From: Gymnorhina tibicen
Taxonomy: Eukaryota > Chordata > Aves > Passeriformes > Artamidae
Assembly (NCBI GenBank): GCA_013399875.1
Contig: VXAZ01003260.1
Location: 372,001-436,000 of the forward strand
Length of the DNA stretch: 64,000 nt
Direction: 5' to 3'
The translations under genes and the position numbers were made by a program. Shown here one piece after another: positions 24,201-37,240 of this stretch (positions are counted from its first letter, which is position 1; every line of letters begins with the position of its first letter). The notes under the pieces were generated by a model. The model saw nothing but the letters and a program-made list of their open reading frames with translations. It was not told where the DNA came from and searched no databases.

Positions 24201-27200
24201 GAAGGCTGAGGAAGCTTTTGATCTTTCCTGAAAATTAATGAACTACTGAACAGAAAAAGAAGCGAGAAAGAAAGAAAAAATCATCCTCATTTTTCCTCTG
24301 CAAATAGAGTAATTTCCCACAAAGAAAATAGGTTTATGTGGTGAATCGATACAGCAGATTTATTTCTCTACCAGAAAATCCAAAGCCAATGAACACAGTG
24401 TAAAACACAGAACTACTACACAAGGAACGGAGAGCAGGTGAACTCGAAGGAAGCGGGGGCTGGGAGCAGCTTTGCTGCTTTGAAGCTTATAATGCGAAGT
24501 TACACATTTCCTTAATAATACCATTGTCATCTTTTTCATAATCACTCTGTTTTTACCATGTGGCCTTAATAACTCATCTGATCTTCTGGTATCTACGAGG
24601 CTCTGGTAGCTCAGATTTATACTAGACAAGGTCTCTGCCTTACCTTCAAGTGAAAACATGTCAAGGGTGAAACTACTTGCTCTTTTGCTGAATGCATTAG
24701 AGAGGATTCCTTTTCTTCCATAAAATTTTGGGTGAAGATGAATAGTGTGTTTCATATTTTCAAAACAAAAACTGACTTACTAGAAAACTTCAGAAATCTC
24801 AAGTCAGCCCTTGTTTTGTGTTCTAATGAAATATCGTAAAGTTAGCTCACACAATTGGCTCAGCTAGGACTGGCCAGGCTATTTTTTTCACCAAAGTCAT
24901 ACAAAGCAGGACAGGACTATTTTCACACACTATTAGCAATTGAGTGTTGTTCCCCTGAAAAATTCAGTGCTCTCTTCCATTAAAGTGAATCAAGTCAGCT
25001 GGAGAAGTATTTATTTGGGGCTAAATTGGACTAGTCATGGACTTTCAGTTCTAATGTGAAGCAGCCTGTTGAGCTGGAACCATTCTGTTCCTTACTGAAG
25101 TAAATCAATTTAGTACTTATATAGGCATTGTGCATTCAACTCTTTTACTTAGGCTTTGCCCAATACTGTTCTCTCTCCCTCTGTCTTTCATACAGAAGAA
25201 AAGCTGACAAGGATTTCAGAAAACTTAATCCTATTTGCTAAGGCAAACACTCTTCAAATCACGCCTCCTCCAGGGAGAGGACGCTAGGAAACACACTCAG
25301 TCTCTATAGCCTTTTAGTGCCTTTCTCACCCTGCCCTCTGAAGGGGTAAATAATGATTCTTGTGCTTTCTATAGCTATCTAGAAGAAAACTTTGGCCATC
25401 CCAGTTTTTGCCTATTCCTGTTCTACCTGGAGTTTGCAGGTAAGGTGGGAGCCAGGAGGGTCACAGAGCTATATCCAGGGATCTACACTGGGCACTGGAG
25501 AGCAGACCAATGTTAACTGACAGAGAACAGGGCCAGAGGAATGATGTCCAGGTACACTGTAACTTCTAGGTCACACTAGGGCTTGAGCAGTTCCACATCA
25601 GTCCAAGTCTTGGATTTTAACTGAAGTGCTAATATCCTTAGATTTTTATCCTTAGACTCTGGCAGCATAGTCCCAGCAGTCCAAGAATATAAGGAAGATG
25701 CCACTTTTTGGGTGATGGTAATATTAGACTAGAAGAGCTCCAAACAAAATGTTTCTGTGTCCAAACCCTATTTAGTTTTACCAGCCTTTCTCACTACCAT
25801 CTCAATATTAAAACATACTCTGTCACTCTGCAACTTTTAGGCAATATACATGTTTAATACCTTGTTAGTCAAATCAGTGGGACAGTGAAAAGAACATGGA
25901 AAGGATTTTTTTCCCTCTTGCAGAACTAATGGCTCTTTAAAACATTTTGGGGTAAATAAAATTATTGACAGTTACAAGATACTTACTGAGTTGATGACAT
26001 GAGAATCTCCCAATCCAAGTGGAAGAAAAGCAGAAGAAAAGATCAAAAATAATTGTGTTCAAGGAGAAGTGCTCATAACTTTGGGAAAGGTAGTTCAGCC
26101 TTAATTTTGCAAGAGATTTTTTCCCCTTTAAGTTATACACAGAACAGCTTCTAGAACTTCTCTTTTCTCCTGTGCATTATTATCTTTATTTCTGTGCAGC
26201 AAGAATATTCTGTACAACAAGAGATGCTCAGGTCAAAAACAGGACAGGCTTAAGCATTCACCTCCTGTCAAAACCACTAGTATTTATGACAAATATGGGA
26301 ATTTTGAAAAGAAGTATCTGTATGTAGTACAGCCCTGGGATATAAAGTGCTTAATGCACTGCCTTCATACACTAGCCTTGGTTGTATTGGCTTTTTTAAA
26401 TTGCACCCTAAGGCTTGCACAGAAAAAAAGCCTTTTAAAATACATTAAAAATGGCACACTTACCATCTGTGAGATACCAGGCATGTTATAGGAAAATGTG
26501 GATTTGCTATAAGAAAAGAAGTAAATCTGCTTTGATAATTTTCAGCACTGAATTTTTCAGAGGAACAACACTCAATTGCTAATAGTGATTGTACAAAGTC
26601 GGTCAGCTAAGTAGACCCTGGGTCTCACAGCAGCATCAGTTTCTACCCTGAAGTGCTTAAGAGATTTTGAAAGCACATGGTAGAGGAAACAGGAAGATGG
26701 AAAAGGAGAAGAAAGCTATAACAGGCAACCCAGAGGCAGTGGGATAAGGCCATGGCACTTGAAAGGATTCATTTAATTGGGTGGTTAAATTGCCAAACCA
26801 AAAACTGGAAGATATGGTGGAGCAATCCCTAATTCAGGGAAGGTGCTTGTTTAGTCGGACTTCCTTTCTTTGTTGAGGGCATCACCTCTGGGATTCCATA
26901 GTCCTCCCTGGTCTGCATGAGAGTGGTATCTTAGTCTAGCAGTAACACTGGATCCTTGTTACCAGTAATTTCTTATTTGGGGAATCTATGGCAGCCTTCT
27001 TCCAACAAAGTGTTATTTCTTTAACACACAGAAGACTGCAATAATGGGGAAGAAAACTTTAACCATTAACAATCTCTTCCAGTCTTTTGACATGTCACCT
27101 TGGAAAACAAATACTGAGCAAAATAGGTCAAACAAATGGGAGAAAAGTGATTACACTGTTCCAAAGATGTGTGATGTGTGGGCCATCCTGGGAAGAAGAT

Positions 27201-28700
27201 GGACAGATGAGGCAGCTGGATATGTCTCATGGCAATGTTCAGATAATGATAGGCACAGCATGACAGCTCATGAAGGCATGTTATGGTAGGCCTGTTCCTC
27301 ATATTCCATTGTGAGTTTAATTTCCCTCAGGCAAAATGGTTTCCATGCTTTATTGTGCTATACCTTTGAACATCTTTGTGCCTTTGTACCATCGTACCAT
27401 TGATGCTAACTATTTTCTAGATCATAACTTGTTTTGCCTGACTATAAAGCAAAATAATTTCTTATTAAATAGGGCATACCATTAAGAAAAAGAAAATTCT
27501 CTATATTACTACATCTTTCTGCTCAATGTGTTTCCAGTTGTACTGACCCATTTGTTGGTTAATCATTGATTTAATGACAGTATCTCAAAGCAGCATTCCA
27601 AATCAAGAGCTCACCAAAGCTTGCAATGAATAAACAAACTAAGAGCTCATCCCTGCTAATCCACATCATTACTGGGACAACTAAATTAGGCCCCAAGGTC
27701 ACTTTGAGTTCAAGCGAATTCACAGACTTCAAATATTTCCTTTCATATGTAATTCTTCATGGAACCATTTTTGCTGGTCCTTTCTCTTTTAGAAGTTATC
27801 AGATTATCTCTAGCTAGAAGTTGAAGTCTTGTGGGAGGTCCCCTAAAATTTATATACTGTGAGGACCTTTATCTCCTTGATTCTTCAGTCCACCACAGTT
27901 TATTTCTGACACACAATCCTTATATCTCAGAGAGAAGTATGAATTAAAAATATGCAACAATCATAAAGACGTGGGCTGTTATTTTAGAGCATTATTTTTT
28001 ATAAAATTCTTCCACTTTTTTGAGGACTTTTCAGAACAGATTAGATTAAACCACCGCTGAAGTGACTTAAATCATAACTAAACTTTAAGACATACCCATC
28101 ATATTCCAGAATTCACTGGAGGAGGAAAGTGCACATCAGAAGTAACCAGTCCAGCCATGTACATGATGCATAGAACTGTAGCTCTTTAGTGTATGACACT
28201 TTTTGTGAGTCACTTTCCAAAGGAGATAAATGAATCATGCCCAGTTTACTTGGAATCACAAAATGCCTTTAGCTACTATAATCAGACATTGTTACAACTC
28301 TTACTTCAATAAAAATCCAGGCTGGCAGCCATTCAGTCTTCTCACATACTGGCAATGATTCTGAAGGTATCCTGTCTGGATTGTTTTAAACTGCACTCTA
28401 CAGATCTGGACTTTTTCAGCCTGGGGGCAGAATTGGTCATTCAGAAGTGATACTTTACAGCTTACAGCTATACCATAGTTAAAATTCTAAGTTCTACAAG
28501 AAGCAGTCAAACACCTCTTAATTTATGGACCCCAAGGATTTTGTTTTATTTCATAAAATATACATTTTTTCAGTAGTGTATTGTTTAAAGGAGGGACCTC
28601 ATGTTCATAAAATGTATTTTGAGAGGTAGTTATGTCTTTTTTCAGTACCATCATGGGGAACAATTCCTCTCTTCCTGGAATTTCCCTGTGCAAGATTTGG

Positions 28701-28752
28701 AAATAAATAGAGATATAGTAATAAACAGAGATAAATAGACATAAATAGAAAG
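28701..28752. repeat. Imperfect ATAAATAGA tandem repeat
   Basis: Four or five degenerate units related to ATAAATAGAGAT lie side by side. It is low-complexity sequence, with no further signal. Confidence 0.6.
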
Positions 28753-29243
28753 AATGTCTGGGTGGTCTGATTTCAAACTGAACACAACTTTCTAAGCATA
28801 AAGGAAAAAAATAAGGAACCATAAATTGAATACCAAACTTTAGGGAAACGTTTGGCAAATATGTTCACCTTTTAACTCAAAGTAGAAGATGTTGTGCTAA
28901 TAACTTTTTAAAGCAGTATTTCCTCGAGCAGTTTTCCCTGAAGGAACTAATTCAGAAAGGAAGCAAATGGAGAAAAGGTTAATGGAAAGGTTAATGAAGA
29001 ACTTCTACAACTTCCAGTGTTCTGAAGGAGATGCTTATGCTTAGATTTAAAATCACTTAGATTTCAGTAATATTGAATTGTCAATAGGTGAATGTCAGTG
29101 GCAGTTCATAGGTTAAACAAAAGCCTCAAGAGGCCTCACGCCCAATGGTGCCCACCCAGATTCCATATCAAGTTTAGAAGCTGAACAAAAGCCCTGGCAA
29201 CAACAGTTCCCTAGCATTAGGGGGGCAAAATTTTCTTTCCAAA

Positions 29244-29279
<36 letters not shown>
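29244..29279. repeat. (ATG)12 trinucleotide microsatellite
   Basis: Twelve uninterrupted ATG units, followed by degenerate units (GCGATGGCAATGAAGATG). On the minus strand it reads as a serine run in one frame (TCA codons), but the surrounding open frame is only 65 codons and looks accidental. Being uninterrupted, it is likely to vary in length between individuals. Confidence 0.95.
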
Positions 29280-32200
29280 GCGATGGCAATGAAGATGACT
29301 TGGGTAACACTTGTAGGATGACATGAAAAAAATTAACTTTCCCTTGAATTTTGGTGGAATCCTGCTGAAAGAATCTTAGACCTGTGAGGGAAGGAACTAT
29401 CTACTCTTGCTTTTCCTCACTTAAAATATCTAGAAAACACTGCTTCATGAAATATTTATGAGAAAACAGAACTGTGCCAAAGACATACCTAACCTATCAC
29501 CAAATATTCCTACAAAACACAAGCTGCAAGACTCAACACTAACTATCTTCTAGGTGACAAGGGTGTAATAACAGAAAGAAAAATAAGGAAGAGTTTTGAT
29601 GTACAATCAACCCACCTAACTCCTAATTTAAATGATTAGAGTAGGAGTAGATTCACACTTGGCTCCAATGTTAGTCAAAAGTGCGATAGTAGAAGTGTGT
29701 TCTGGAATCTATCTATCTCCAGAATAAGACTTATATCAGCAATTAGATTTGTCTGTATAGACAACCAAGAACAAATGTGGGGGTATCCAGAGAAAATTCA
29801 ATTTGTTCTGGAATACAGAAAAAAATTAGGAAGAATCTAGACTGCATTTTTAAAATAGATAAATGCCATTCATTTACCAAAGGAAATAATAAAAACCGTT
29901 GTCTTTGCATAAAGAGATCAGCTTCTTTGTCTGGAATGATCATTACAAATTGCACAGAACATCATATTGTAGATGTAACTTTTCTAAATTTTTTCAAACA
30001 CTTTTTTCTATGGTTCTGCTGTGCTCTGATAATTCAAGATTTTTTGGGAGAACTACTGGTTTTGGTCATTTCCCTTAACAAATTTTGAGTTCAATTTTAA
30101 GTCTTGACCACTTTGGTGAATGAAATCAAAAACAAAAATAAAAGTATTTTCTAACAATTCTAATAACTTTGATAGGGAAAGAAAGAGCTTGGGAAGTCAA
30201 AATCAGTACTTTTGCTTAGGAGTAATTGTTCGTATAACTCCATTCATCCATAAAAGAAAAGAAAATAACATAAAATTACTTCATAATTTGACATCAATCA
30301 GCAATCTCTGTGTATATTGAATTGTGAAGAGTGATTCTGGCTAATGCATCTAGCAAATGTCGTAAAAAAATCATTTTCAAATGTAAGTTTTCAATCATGT
30401 AATTGCATATTATTCCCATAATTTAGTTTCTCCCTTTTTTTGTTCTCTTGTTCAAGAATATTGAAGTGGTATTTCCAGTCCTATTGCTGTCTTAGTGACA
30501 TCAGTAAGAACAGATTTCAAAGATTTTTCTTTCTCTTTTTTTGAAGTATAGTGTCCTCTGTGTAAGAAACCAATTGGAGGCAAATAGTCCTGCTAGATAC
30601 ATTTGGTAATGACAAAATTAATTTTTTAAAAACTCATCCAAAACCACAGTGTCTGGTTTGGGGATTGTGTTTCATCTAATACTGTGGCATTGCTGGAAGT
30701 TCTGTGACAGGATATTGAAGTTCCTTGGCCATCTAATGTCCTCTAGATCCTGGCTCCCTTGAATGCTGTCTCTCAGAATACCTCAATTGCAAAGGGGAAA
30801 CTTGATACCAGAGACAGCTGAAGCAGCTGGGCTCATTTGTAAGGAAGACCTCAAAATGGAATTTTTCAGAAGGGCTTTTAGGGAGATTGAAATTTTACAT
30901 CCAAGAAGACAGCTTAAAATCTTTCTTCCTCACGGAATTTCTTGAATAGAGCACCAGTTCCCAGTCCTGGTTGAAATTTATCAAAACTTCTTCCTCACAT
31001 GAGGTTTCTCAGTGTGAGGTTATCAATAGGCAGACTTTTCTGTGGCTGGATCTGTATTCTTCCATAAAAGTTTTACTTTCATCTGTTATTATCATAGTTC
31101 CTCTGCTCCTTGAATTTCACCTCATTCCCTGTTTTCCAGTGATACTTCCCATCACATGGTATTCTTTCTCATCTCAATTTCAAAAAGAACCTTTCGTGTT
31201 ATATAAACTCATTCCTTTAAGATTTGCCAGAGGTAACTTGAACTTGTCTTGAAATAGCTGCACAAGAGTTTCAAAACCAAAAAAACGAAGCTCAGCAATT
31301 GCTTAGCAAATCGTACTTGTCATCTTCTTAAGGTGGAAGATGCTACAGAAAGTAGTGCTTTTTTCTCCCTAAATCTTTATTTTTCCAGGTCAGCTATAAA
31401 TATTCTTCAGCATCAATACTGAAAGGTTGTTCTTGTGCTGTGTTTTAAAGGCTTGGATACCTGCAAAAATGGTGAAGCAGCAGAAAATATCCATTTTTCT
31501 CCCTGCCTAAATATATGCAGCTGAACGGGGAAAAACAGTTGTTTCCTTACATTTTTATTTTACCAAAAGGGGAAATGCTCCTAGGAACATGATCTGTGGC
31601 AATTTTCCATCCTGTTGCACCAAAGTCTTTCCCCTGTTCATTGCTCTGTACTTTATTTCTACAATTTTTTTTCCTGGGTTATTTTCCATTTCTGTTTGTG
31701 TGTCCCTCACTTCCCTTTGGTATTTCCACAGTGCCATATAAAGATTTAATTTGATGAAAACTGTTTGAAGCAGAGAAGCATGGTGTAGGATTAATTAGGC
31801 AGTTAAATATAGCTAGAGGAGTCCCTCTCCTACAAGTCCTCAGAGACACCATTCATTGATTACATACACACATGGGAATATCAATTAGAAAGATTGATTC
31901 ACCTGATGCCCAAAACCCAGATGCAAGTTTCAAGTTTGAATTATAAAGAGAATTTTGAATTCTAGTATAATTAATAGGATTTATATTTGCACAGATAAAG
32001 GTGTTTCAAGAATGAAAAAGAGTTGCATGAGAATAAAAGGAACTGTTAAGTTAGGGGTACATAAATACTTTTGAGCAACTCATTAGCAAAAACTTTGAAT
32101 ATGCCTGAAATGAAGCTAATTTCTTTTACTTAATACTTAGTATTGAATCTGTTTGGTTTTTAAAAAAATAACATTCATGAAACATACTTTCCAGAAGCCC

Positions 32201-32394
32201 TGTCTTGCCTTTTAACAGAATCCCTGTGTTTGTACCCTGCAGAATTTAGGAATTCTGCATACAAGGGTGAGGGAAGATTCGTGTCTGTGTGCTTGTTACA
32301 AACTTCAGTAGTGATAATGAGAAGGGTAACTTCGTTGTTTTCTGCACAGAGTCCCTGATGATGCACTGCAGATCTCAGTGAGTGTTGGCCCCTC
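29280..32394. other. Unique AT-rich sequence, no gene seen
   Basis: No repeat family or gene recognised. Open frames are short (103 codons or fewer) and lack convincing splice context. Confidence 0.4.
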
Positions 32395-33557
32395 CTTTTA
32401 TGACCAGGTGAACTGCCTGGTGGACTAAGAAAAGGCTGTGGATATAGTCTATCTGGATCTCAACCAAGTCTTTGACACAGTCTCCCACAGCATACTCCTG
32501 GAAAAGCTGTCAGCCCATGGCTCGGACAGGTGCTCTCTTGCTGCTCTCTTCGTGGTGAATGGTGCTGCCTCCAGCTGGTGGCCAGGCACCAGTGGTGTCC
32601 CCCAGGGATCAGTGTTGAGCCCTGTCCTGTATAATATCTTTACTGATGATCTGGATGAGGGGATTGAGTCCACCATCAGCAAATTTGTGGGTGACATCAA
32701 GTTGGAGGGGAGTGTGGACCTGCTGGAGGGTAGGAGGGCTCTGCAGAAGGACCTGGACAGGATGGATTGATGGGCAGAATCCAACAAGATGAGGTTTAAC
32801 AAGACTAAGTGTTGGCTCCTGATCTTTGGCACCAAAAATCCCTGCAGCACTACAGGAGAAAGAGTGGCTGGATAGAGGCCAGACAGAAAGGGACCTGGGG
32901 GTGCTGGACAACAGCAGCTGAACACGAGCTGGCAGTGTGCCCAGGTGGCCAAGAAGGCCAATGGCATCCTGGCCTGTATCAGGAATAGTGTGGTCAGCAG
33001 GACCAGGGAAGTCATTCTTCTCCTGTACTGGGCACTGGTGAGGCCACACCTCAAGTGTTGTGCCCAGTTTTGGGCCCCTCACTACAAGGACATTGAGGTG
33101 CTGGAGCATGTCCAGAGAAGGGCAACAGAGCTGGGGAAGGATCTGGAGCACAATTCTTATGAGGTGTGGCTGAGTGAGCTGGGAGTGTTCAGCCTGGAGA
33201 AGAGCAGGCTCGGGGCGGGGACTTTATTGCTCTCTGCAACTGCTTGAAAGGAGAATGGAGCCAGTGGGAATTGGTCTTTTCTCTCAGGCAACCAGCAATA
33301 GGAGACAAGAGGACACACTCTCAAGCTGCACCAGGGGAAATTTAGGTTGGATATTTAGGAAGAAATTCTTCAGAAATTCAAGAAAGGATGATTAGATATT
33401 GGAATGGGCTGACCAGGGAGGTGGTGTAGTCACTGTACCTGGAGGTGTTAAAAGAAAACCTGGATGTGTCACTCAGTGCCATGGTTATGTTGACATCATG
33501 GTGTTGGGTGATAGGTTGGACTCAGTGTTCTCAGAGGTCTTTTCCAACCTAATTGGG
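32395..33557 (+). mobile_element. CR1 LINE, 5'-truncated, largest copy in the window
   Basis: A plus-strand CR1 retrotransposon running from inside the reverse-transcriptase region to near the 3' end. The start is marked by 'accaggtgaactgcctggtgga' and the end by 'gataggttggactcagtgttctcagaggtcttttccaacctaatt', which normally leads into the ATTCTGTG octamers. The octamers are absent, so the extreme 3' end is lost. Severe 5' truncation is normal for CR1. It is moderately diverged, clearly younger than the copies at 4-5.6 kb. Sequence on either side is unrelated AT-rich DNA and shows no obvious target-site duplication, as expected for this family. Confidence 0.92.
32417..33440 (+). pseudogene. 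Dead CR1 ORF2 reverse transcriptase (C-terminal half)
   Basis: Translation shows the palm-domain landmarks of a CR1 reverse transcriptase: D-I-V-Y-L-D-L (motif A region), G-V-P-Q-G-S-V-L (motif B) and N-I-F-T-D-D-L-D-E. The catalytic box, normally F-A-D-D in CR1, reads F-V-G-D at 32684-32695, so one of the two adjacent catalytic aspartates is lost. A segment of roughly 15-20 residues is missing before the V-V-N-G block. In-frame stops occur at 32768 and about 32873. The C-terminal part ([12 protein letters not shown], then V-R-P-H-L-K-C-C and Q-R-R-A-T) reappears from 32945 to 33247, then is frameshifted. It cannot encode an active enzyme. Frames on the opposite strand here are shadows. Confidence 0.9.
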
Positions 33558-36500
33558 AAGTTCCAGTTACCTCCTTGGAGTCAGCCTCACAGTCCATGAC
33601 AGCAGCTCTCTGCTTTGCTAATGTTTTATCTTCTACAGTCTCTCTTACCCTGCACCTCTTCCACTTAAGACCCCTATTTTTCCACATTTTCTGTAACATC
33701 TTCCCTTATCTTGCCTGGTCTGTTGCGGAGTGACATGTATGGATCAGTTGACTGGGTGGTCAGAAAGTGTATGCTATTCTTTTCTGGCCACATCACCAAG
33801 TGAAACTTGTGTCATCACTCAGACATAGTGTAGTAATTTAAAGATACCTGCCAGATTAAAAAAAAATAATGATTTTTTTTTCATGCTTAGAAACATGAGG
33901 TTTCGAGACATTGGGTGTAGTTTTGAGTTGCTGTTAATATCAGGAAGAAACACTTTTCTTTAATGAGTTATACTGACTGGTTGATTGTACATGTATCTCT
34001 CTCCCCCTATTCTACAGACCACTCTTGCCCAAGAAAGCAGTTTCTACTTCTGTAGCTATGCTAACAATGTTTTCCTAAACAACCCATCAACCTCTGGCTT
34101 TGCTTGTCTTTTTATTTCTCTGGGTTGAATATTTTCATTACTTCTTGCATGTGTTGATCTGCTTTTGTAGGAAAAATGGAATTCCCCAAGAATTCATTAT
34201 TTTCTTTTAAAGGCTGAGGAAATGCTTGTAATTCATTCCATCTAGAGGAACTTTAGAGGGAAATATAGAGAGCATTCATTTCTATCTATGGGGACCAGAG
34301 AAGAAGACTAGAAAGCTAGCAATAATAATGCATCATTTTGATAATGCTCAAACTAATATCATACGTTCAGTGTCAAAACTCATGAGTTATCTTGGACATT
34401 ATATAAATTTGCTCTTGTTTAATACTTACCTTTATGCATTTTTTGGTCACGCTTGGATCAAGATTATTTAGAAAAGTGGACCTATGTGTGACTCAGTTGA
34501 GTTATTTTTAAATTCTTATAGACTCTAAAAATGACACAGAAGTTTCATTCTTTGTCAGAATCCCATGAATATTATATAGGAAAATAGGACTAGATGGGAA
34601 AAGGCAGACTGTACAAACCTACAGCTGCAAAAAGCTGTTGTATAGATGTTAGTCTGGGATTATCTACTATGTGCTTTCCAAAAAACCACACCACAGCATG
34701 CAACCAAAAGTCATTATACATTGCAGGAAGAGTGAACAAGCACCACCAGTATCTGAGAATATTGTGTATGTCTAATTAGGTGAATGTGAGAAGTAGATAA
34801 AAAACTTGAATATGTTTCTGACAATTTGAATTTTAATTAAAAATATTTTTATACAGCTCAGTAAGCAACCCTGAAGTTAGTCTCTTTGCAATTAAGTCTT
34901 TAATGCTGCAAACGATGAATTTGTCACAGCAAACAATTTAATAATAGGTTGACCTCCTCTGTTTAAACCTTGCTAATTACTGCTCTTTAGATATCTACTG
35001 TGGCAACTGTAGAATAAATGTAGAAAATGAGATTTTTTTTTCTTTTGTTGACGTAAGTAATGTGATGATAAATTTCCCATCCTCGTTGTCGTGTTTCTCC
35101 TCTGCATTGCAGCAGTGTCAGCTTGATGGTACCTTCAAAGGTCACAGTTATGCCTTTGAACTCTACCCTTATTTATGGGCCATCTTTCCTGAGCTGGCTG
35201 ATCAGTGCTTTGTACCTTATCCTTCATTTTTTGATGATGGCTATTCCTGTCAGTAATCATCAGAGATAAATAGCTGCTAAGAGTCCATGGATTCTGTTTG
35301 AACTATTCTTTACATGAGGTCTAAATGGATGTAGCCTCTGAAGTATTCAGTTCTTCACTTTAAGTCAGCTAAGGTAGACTTCTACATGAATAAGGGTGAC
35401 ATCATCTCTGTGTGGGAAGTATTGAAGAGAACAGAAAGCATGTGTCTGGAGTGACTTGCTACTTCAGGTTATTTTCCAGAAAATATGCTGCACCTAAATG
35501 GATTTGGACATTAAAATGTGGACTACGGCTCATAATGTTGGAAGAGTTGCTGTGCACTAAACTGTAGGGGCTCTAAGAAAGACCTTAGGCTCATAGATGT
35601 GTCTGGGAAGTAGAGTGGACCAATAGAACTGGATCTATAAAATAATAGAGTTGATTCTGAGGATCTGACATCCACTCTGTATATATTTAGATTTTTCTGT
35701 TTTGGTTTGGGTTTTTTTCCTCTGCTATCAAAGGACTGTGTCCATTTCTGCCTGAAATGCAGAATTAGATATGCACCTAGAATTGTTTCCAGCTGCTTCC
35801 AAGTGCTTGCATCTTGCAGTCTGGTTTCATCCAAATGGAATTGCAGTTAGGCACTCCATGACCACCCTGCAATGGAAATTGAATTATAGTCCATGGGGGA
35901 AAACCAGAAGATTCAATTTCAAGGTACACTCCTGATCTGAATTAGCACACTAATGTGGGGGGAAAAAAAAATAAAGAGCAATGAGTAGGTGAGAGGAAGT
36001 ATATGCTGCATTTTTAAGTGAAATACTGATATAATGTATTTAGTTCTCTTATACACATTTACAAGGGTACCCATAAAACAGAAGTTAGCTGAGAAAATGA
36101 ATCAGTGAAAGCAACTAAGCTCTTATCAGAGTTTAATCTGTTTAGGTCATTAAAGAAAACAAATAAAATTAACCTAAATGCAGGTGTAAGTAATTTCACG
36201 GAGAAAAACCCTAGCTATTGACTAATGTGTTACTTTAGTGAAGAGAGGATAATCATATAGCTAAGGCCTAGATAGAAGTTGAGTGAATGTAAATGAATTT
36301 GGATAATAAATAGAGCAATAAATCCGTAACTATGCTTCTGGATAAAAAAGTCTACATGGAAGTGATGAACTCTGCATCTTTTAATACTTTCCAAAAACAT
36401 CTATTTGGTGTTTGTCAGTAAAGATTCTGTAAGACCTTCAACAGACAATTGAAATATTCTTTCTATGATGTCAGGAAAAATTTAGAATAAGTCAATAAAA

Positions 36501-36892
36501 ATGAAACTTAGAAAACAAAAATTAAGAAATTAAATAAATGATGCTATTTGGTGCATTACTGCTAATTTGCTCTTTCACAATTCATTAGAAAGTGAATTGA
36601 GACATGGAATTTGGTGCTTTAGAAGTTATTTCCTCTTCACAAATATCCTCACAAAATACTTGTGTGGTTGTCTTTTTATCGTTCTAACCAGACATAAAAA
36701 AAAGAAAAAAACCCAAGAAATATTAATTTTCCATATTTCGGCAACCTGATAGCAAATGAATTACAAGTATTTCTTCAGCTTTTAAGAGACAAGAATGAAT
36801 TCTTGGGAAATTCTATTGTTCCTACAACAGTACAGCTAAAACAACCTTTGTCTCCAGCTGTTTTGTTGGTGGTTTTTTAACACTCATTTATA
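33558..36892. other. Unique AT-rich sequence, one weak exon-like stretch
   Basis: No repeat recognised apart from short A/T runs. The only coding-like item is at 35113-35256 (see findings): a good splice acceptor followed by 47 open codons rich in aromatic residues. Otherwise nothing is seen. Confidence 0.4.
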
Positions 36893-37240
36893 TTAAACCT
36901 TGAACACTTCCAGGGATGGGGCATCCAGAACTTCTTGGGGCAATCTGTGCCAGTGCCTCACCATAATTTCTTCCTAATATCTAGTCTAAGTCAATTCTCT
37001 TTCAGTTTAAGGCCATTAGTCTGTGTCCTATCACTACATACCTTTGTCAAAAGTCCCTCTCCAGCTCTCTTGTAGCCCTCTTCAAGTACTGGAAGGTTTC
37101 TCTAAGGTCTCCTCAGAGCCTTCACTTCTTCAGGATGAACAACCCCAACTCTCCCAGCCTGTCTTCATAGAAGAGGTGCTCCAGCCCTCCGACTGTGATC
37201 GTGACCCTCCTGTGGACACTCACCAATGTGTTCTTATCAT
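36893..37240 (-). mobile_element. CR1 LINE 3'-part fragment
   Basis: Reverse complement of CR1. Landmarks are 'cttgaacacttccagggatggggcatcca', 'tgtgccagtgcctcacca', 'tttcttcctaatatctagtctaa', 'gtcctatcactacat', 'aaaagtccctctccagctctcttgtag', 'gatgaacaaccccaactctcccagcctgtcttcata' and 'gaggtgctccagccctc'. The very 3' end (octamer repeats) is missing, and the element is truncated after about 350 bp. Similarity is good, so it is of intermediate age. Confidence 0.9.

Larger units (their letters stand above)
17911..29243. other. Long unique AT-rich stretch, no gene seen
   Basis: More than 11 kb without a recognised interspersed repeat or gene, which is notable only for its emptiness. It contains a 131-codon minus-strand frame at 24360-24755 ending in a hydrophobic segment (see findings) and small degenerate tandem repeats near 21211 and 28701. 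I cannot rule out unrecognised exons or conserved regulatory elements. Confidence 0.4.

Noticed and set aside
29113..29310. Serine-run protein on the minus strand
   Set aside because: The serine run is only the (ATG)12 microsatellite read in one frame, and the rest is not protein-like.
32449..33151. Long minus-strand open frames (201 and 180 codons)
   Set aside because: They are shadows on the strand opposite the plus-strand CR1 copy, whose recognisable protein motifs read the other way.
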